From UBA5072 sp963822145 (GTDB taxonomy: Bacteria > Bacteroidota > Bacteroidia > Bacteroidales > UBA10428): a stretch of 64,000 nucleotides of DNA. This document shows positions 61,414 to 64,000 of the stretch, in pieces. The first letter of the stretch is position 1. Each line of letters begins with the position of its first letter. The notes below the pieces were generated by a model. The model had not been told where the DNA came from, searched no databases, and saw nothing but the letters and a program-made list of their open reading frames with translations. Position numbers and translations under genes: made by a program. The DNA lies in NCBI GenBank assembly GCA_963822145.1, contig CAWGGG010000004.1:682001-746000 (forward strand), read 5' to 3'.

Positions 61414-62163
61414 ATGAAACCAAAAAACCTTATTTATATAGCAATTGTAGCTGCAGCTTTTACGCTTACCAGCTGCGAAAAAACATACGAAGATCTTTCC
61501 AGGATCACTTACTTTCCGGAGTTTACCATGGAAGGCGAGGCCGAAATCATCCATCTGTTGGGGGAACCCTATGAGGATGGTGCAGTAACTGCTACTGAAG
61601 ACGGTGAATCGTTGGAAGTCAGCGAAGAGGTCACTGGAGTGTGGAAGGGTTATAGCGGATCAACGATCGATGTAAACGAATATGACAAATACGAAATAGT
61701 CTATTCGGCAACCAATGCAGATGGCTTTGAGGGCAATGTTATCAGAACGGTTTTTGTCGCTCCTCCAACAGGCGACCTGGTCAGCAGCCTGGAAGGTGTT
61801 TACCTCGCACAGGTACAGCGCACGCCTGCCTTTGCCGTATTGCCACAGTACAGCAATATGAAATACATTTATATCTGGAAGACAGGCGATAATGCTTTTG
61901 AACTGTCATGCGCCCTGGGAGCATATTATTTCATCGGCAGGGACTACGGACTTGATTTTGCATTTCAGGGCGCGGTGATCACTGCAAACGATATCCCGGC
62001 GAATGATTTCAGCATCAGTCAGGCTTCTTCCCCGGGTTTCGGCAATGTGGCAGACATTACTGATTTTACAGTTGATCCGGTCAACAGGGTGATTTCCTTC
62101 ACCAGCACTGCCGATTTTGCCAACGGGATATTTCACGTACAATTGGAACAAGTTCAATACTAA
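61414..62163 (+). CDS. SusCD-associated surface lipoprotein (DUF5011/DUF5012-like)
   Basis: 249 residues. A lipoprotein signal (MKPKNLIYIAIVAAAFTLTSC) precedes an Ig-like segment (about 35-115) with HLLGEPYEDGAVTATEDG, YEIVYSATNADGFEG and TVFVAPP, the bacterial Ig-like pattern of DUF5011/5012 domains, and a C-terminal beta domain of unknown type. Such genes commonly follow susCD pairs and probably help bind ligand at the surface. I chose ATG 61414 over the ATG at 61387, because 61387 overlaps susD and lacks a signal. Confidence 0.75.
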   Translation: MKPKNLIYIAIVAAAFTLTSCEKTYEDLSRITYFPEFTMEGEAEIIHLLGEPYEDGAVTATEDGESLEVSEEVTGVWKGYSGSTIDVNEYDKYEIVYSATNADGFEGNVIRTVFVAPPTGDLVSSLEGVYLAQVQRTPAFAVLPQYSNMKYIYIWKTGDNAFELSCALGAYYFIGRDYGLDFAFQGAVITANDIPANDFSISQASSPGFGNVADITDFTVDPVNRVISFTSTADFANGIFHVQLEQVQY

Positions 62164-62174
62164 TAGTCCACATT

Positions 62175-62690
62175 ATGAAAAACAAATTATTACCTCTGAT
62201 AATCAGCATGCTGGTATTATCTGCCTGCGATAAAAAGGATGAATTTGTCAATGAAGAGTCAAAAGTGGTGGCGTTGGCCGGAGAATGGTATGTTCATTAT
62301 GATCATCCGGTTTATGGTGCAGATCCCTTCGGCGTTGGCTATTCAGGTATCATTACCTACAATACAGCTGATGATGACGGCCAGGAGATCTGGCTCAATG
62401 ACGAGGGTAATTTCTGGACCTACCAGGTTAAGATACCCGTGAATGTTACGAATTTGACCTTCGGATCGCAGGATACCGTCATCAACCATATTAATGGCTA
62501 TGAGATCAAGGTTCTGGTGAGGAATGGAAAAGTAATCGAGCATGCATCAACCCGCCAGTCGGGTGCAGTTGCCGACAGCATTTATTTTGAGTTGTGGCTG
62601 GAGGATCTGGAAGGATCTACCGGAATCGCCAGTGACACACTCATTGTTTCAGGTTACAGAAGAACAGGTTTTCTTGAAGATGAGCCATAA
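62175..62690 (+). CDS. Lipid-binding-domain lipoprotein (Lipid_bd family)
   Basis: 171 residues with a lipoprotein signal (MKNKLLPLIISMLVLSAC). The rest is a beta-barrel-like, calycin-type fold of the putative lipid-binding family found next to SusCD pairs: LAGEWYVHYDHPVYGADPFG, WLNDEGNFWTYQVK and SIYFELWLEDLEG. Function is inferred from the family name only. Last gene of the susC-susD-lipoprotein operon, 11 bases after the previous stop. Confidence 0.75.
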   Translation: MKNKLLPLIISMLVLSACDKKDEFVNEESKVVALAGEWYVHYDHPVYGADPFGVGYSGIITYNTADDDGQEIWLNDEGNFWTYQVKIPVNVTNLTFGSQDTVINHINGYEIKVLVRNGKVIEHASTRQSGAVADSIYFELWLEDLEGSTGIASDTLIVSGYRRTGFLEDEP

Positions 62691-63030
62691 AGCAGGGCCG
62701 GTGTTCAGAAACGTACATTGTGTGTATCATTCTGGTACAAATTCCATCAGAATCAGGATGGCCTATCCGGGTGAAGTTAATGTATATACCAGAAAATAAG
62801 GAATATAGCCTGAATGGCATAATATTTGGTATTTCCCTCATAATCATTCGGTTAGTAGTCAAGTCGCAAAACCGTAAGATCGCCCTGTTGAATCACGAAG
62901 GCTGGATCTGCATTAAAAAAAACTAGCCCCAGGCAATAGGGTATTGGTTGTACAGAGTATCCTAGTAGAAAAGGTTGTTTTGGGTTTTGTATCATTAAGC
63001 AGTATATCTTGTCTGACTGAAGCCGGCATA
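62691..63030. other. Intergenic region between the susCD operon and the TPR gene (340 bases)
   Basis: No convincing gene. A frame running to 62799 reads plausibly for about 30 residues but lacks a start context. Near 62983-63009 a TTTTGG followed by TATATCTTG at 19-base spacing is a weak promoter candidate for the TPR gene. No terminator hairpin is evident after the operon. Confidence 0.45.
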
Positions 63031-64000
63031 ATGAAACCTGTAACCATTAAACTTGCAGCCTGTCTGGCAATATTTTTGTCGATAGGCATTGAATCGGCTC
63101 AGGGTACCTTCGACCTGGATGATTTTTCTGTTGAGGCCTTGCAGGATTCCGGAACATTTAAAACACTCTATGATTCAGCCAGGTTCTATTCCAGGATCGA
63201 TCCAGTACTCAGCAAAAATCTCCTGCAGAAATTAATTACACTATCCAAAAGCACTGACAGTACCAGACTGAACGATTACTATACCCTGTATGGAAACGCC
63301 TGTGTGGCAAATGGCGATTTCAACGAAGCCAGGTATTACTACCTCCGATCGCTTGAAATGGATCAGGAATTACAGGACACTATTGAACAGATCAGGATTT
63401 ACAACAACCTGAATTACCTCCATATGCTAACCGGGCAGCTCGATCTTTCCCTGCAGTATGCCCATGAAGGCATCAGGCTGATCGAGATCATGAAAGAGCA
63501 GAAATCACTTCCCTTCCGGATGACGCAATTCGGCAATAAAACATCAACATGGGTAGAAGCGTACTTCAATACCAACATCGGTCAGATCAACATGAAAGTT
63601 GGCAATTACCGGGAAGCCCTTCAGTACTATAAAAGAGCACTGCCCCTGGTTGAACAGAGCGGGGACAAAGTTTACTATGCCAATGCATTAAATGATATAG
63701 CGCTGACATACAGGCAAATGGGACAATATGATCAGGCCTTAAAGTATTGTCAAAAAGCCATTGGGGTGAATAAGGAAATTGACAATACTTATGGCATAGG
63801 GCTGAACTACCAGATCCTTGGGGATATTTATGCCAGGACGGAGAATCTGGATGAGGCCAAAGAACTCCTGAATGAAGGGATGGAAATGCTGGAGAAAACC
63901 GATGATATTACTGCTCAGGCCATGACCCTGCTCAGCCTCGCAGGATTGGAAATTAGGGCAAACCAACCGGAAAAGGCGGGAATAAATCTGGATAAGTGTT
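63031..64000 (+). CDS. Secreted TPR protein, C-terminus beyond the window (possible signal-transduction sensor)
   Basis: About 323 residues are visible and the frame is open to the edge. Signal peptide (MKPVTIKLAACLAIFLSIGI, then ESAQG), then TPR units: YYTLYGNACVANGDFNEARY, TNIGQIN...GNYREALQYYKRAL, LNDIALTYRQMGQYDQALKY and YQILGDIYARTENLDEAKELL. Periplasmic TPR arrays of this type in Bacteroidetes often precede a membrane helix and a histidine kinase or LuxR-type DNA-binding domain, so a regulator of the adjacent susCD operon is possible. That part is not visible here. Confidence 0.75.
   Translation, partial: MKPVTIKLAACLAIFLSIGIESAQGTFDLDDFSVEALQDSGTFKTLYDSARFYSRIDPVLSKNLLQKLITLSKSTDSTRLNDYYTLYGNACVANGDFNEARYYYLRSLEMDQELQDTIEQIRIYNNLNYLHMLTGQLDLSLQYAHEGIRLIEIMKEQKSLPFRMTQFGNKTSTWVEAYFNTNIGQINMKVGNYREALQYYKRALPLVEQSGDKVYYANALNDIALTYRQMGQYDQALKYCQKAIGVNKEIDNTYGIGLNYQILGDIYARTENLDEAKELLNEGMEMLEKTDDITAQAMTLLSLAGLEIRANQPEKAGINLDKC

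Noticed and set aside
62542..62799. Plus-strand frame overlapping the end of the lipid-binding lipoprotein gene
   Set aside because: Mostly a shifted-frame shadow of that gene; only about 30 residues lie beyond it and they match nothing I know.

Overview
The window looks like a chromosomal segment of an anaerobic Bacteroidetes (Bacteroidales-type) bacterium. The evidence is a SusC/SusD-type outer-membrane pair, a complete seven-gene rseC-rnfBCDGEA operon, many genes limited to or typical of this phylum (DUF4831, DUF1573, SiaB/SiaC-type proteins, a short primary sigma factor), and promoters that match the phylum-specific -7 box TAnnTTTG instead of TATAAT. Coding density is high. I see no rRNA, tRNA, CRISPR array, insertion sequence or prophage.

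Layout. 1-5.5 kb: a truncated UDP-glucose dehydrogenase, ribosomal protein S1, a STAS protein, RNase Z and GMP synthetase. 5.6-9.5 kb: a carboxyl-terminal protease, an NAD-precursor salvage pair (PnuC and an NR kinase) and a THUMP methyltransferase. 9.7-17.4 kb: a signalling-rich stretch with a SiaB-like kinase, a SiaC-like phosphoprotein, a 1031-residue ABC protein with a TerB-like front, ClpB, a second STAS protein and an HPt protein. 17.6-28.5 kb: GcvT, an ABC ATPase, a methyltransferase, RecG, a chorismatase-like protein, an M49-like lipoprotein peptidase and a PAP2/GT39/GT2 cassette. 28.6-34 kb: the Rnf operon. 34-41.4 kb: FtsK, LolA, a GH20 hexosaminidase and the dipeptidase PepD. 41.5-49.2 kb: a thioredoxin-like protein, a four-gene envelope/NAD(P)HX-repair operon, a decayed histidine-kinase remnant, a DUF2807 lipoprotein and a CHAD protein. 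49.2-56.3 kb: Tex, the primary sigma factor, a DegP-like protease, DapF, a small unknown protein, a LOG protein and a DUF1573 protein. 56.6-64 kb: a SusC/SusD operon with two further lipoproteins, then a TPR protein cut by the window edge.

Themes. NAD metabolism recurs: precursor import and phosphorylation (PnuC, NadR-like kinase), NAD(P)HX repair (Nnr) and ferredoxin:NAD oxidation coupled to ion transport (Rnf). Envelope upkeep is also prominent (LolA, DegP, CTP protease, GH20, lipoproteins). The parts of a partner-switching or phosphotransfer circuit (SiaB, SiaC, two STAS proteins, HPt) lie within 15 kb, but I find no c-di-GMP enzyme, which is the known SiaC output in Pseudomonas. Three of the wider gaps between convergent genes carry short reiterated words, two of them arranged as long inverted repeats. 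Several start codons were moved downstream because the longest reading frame would begin inside or ahead of a promoter box.
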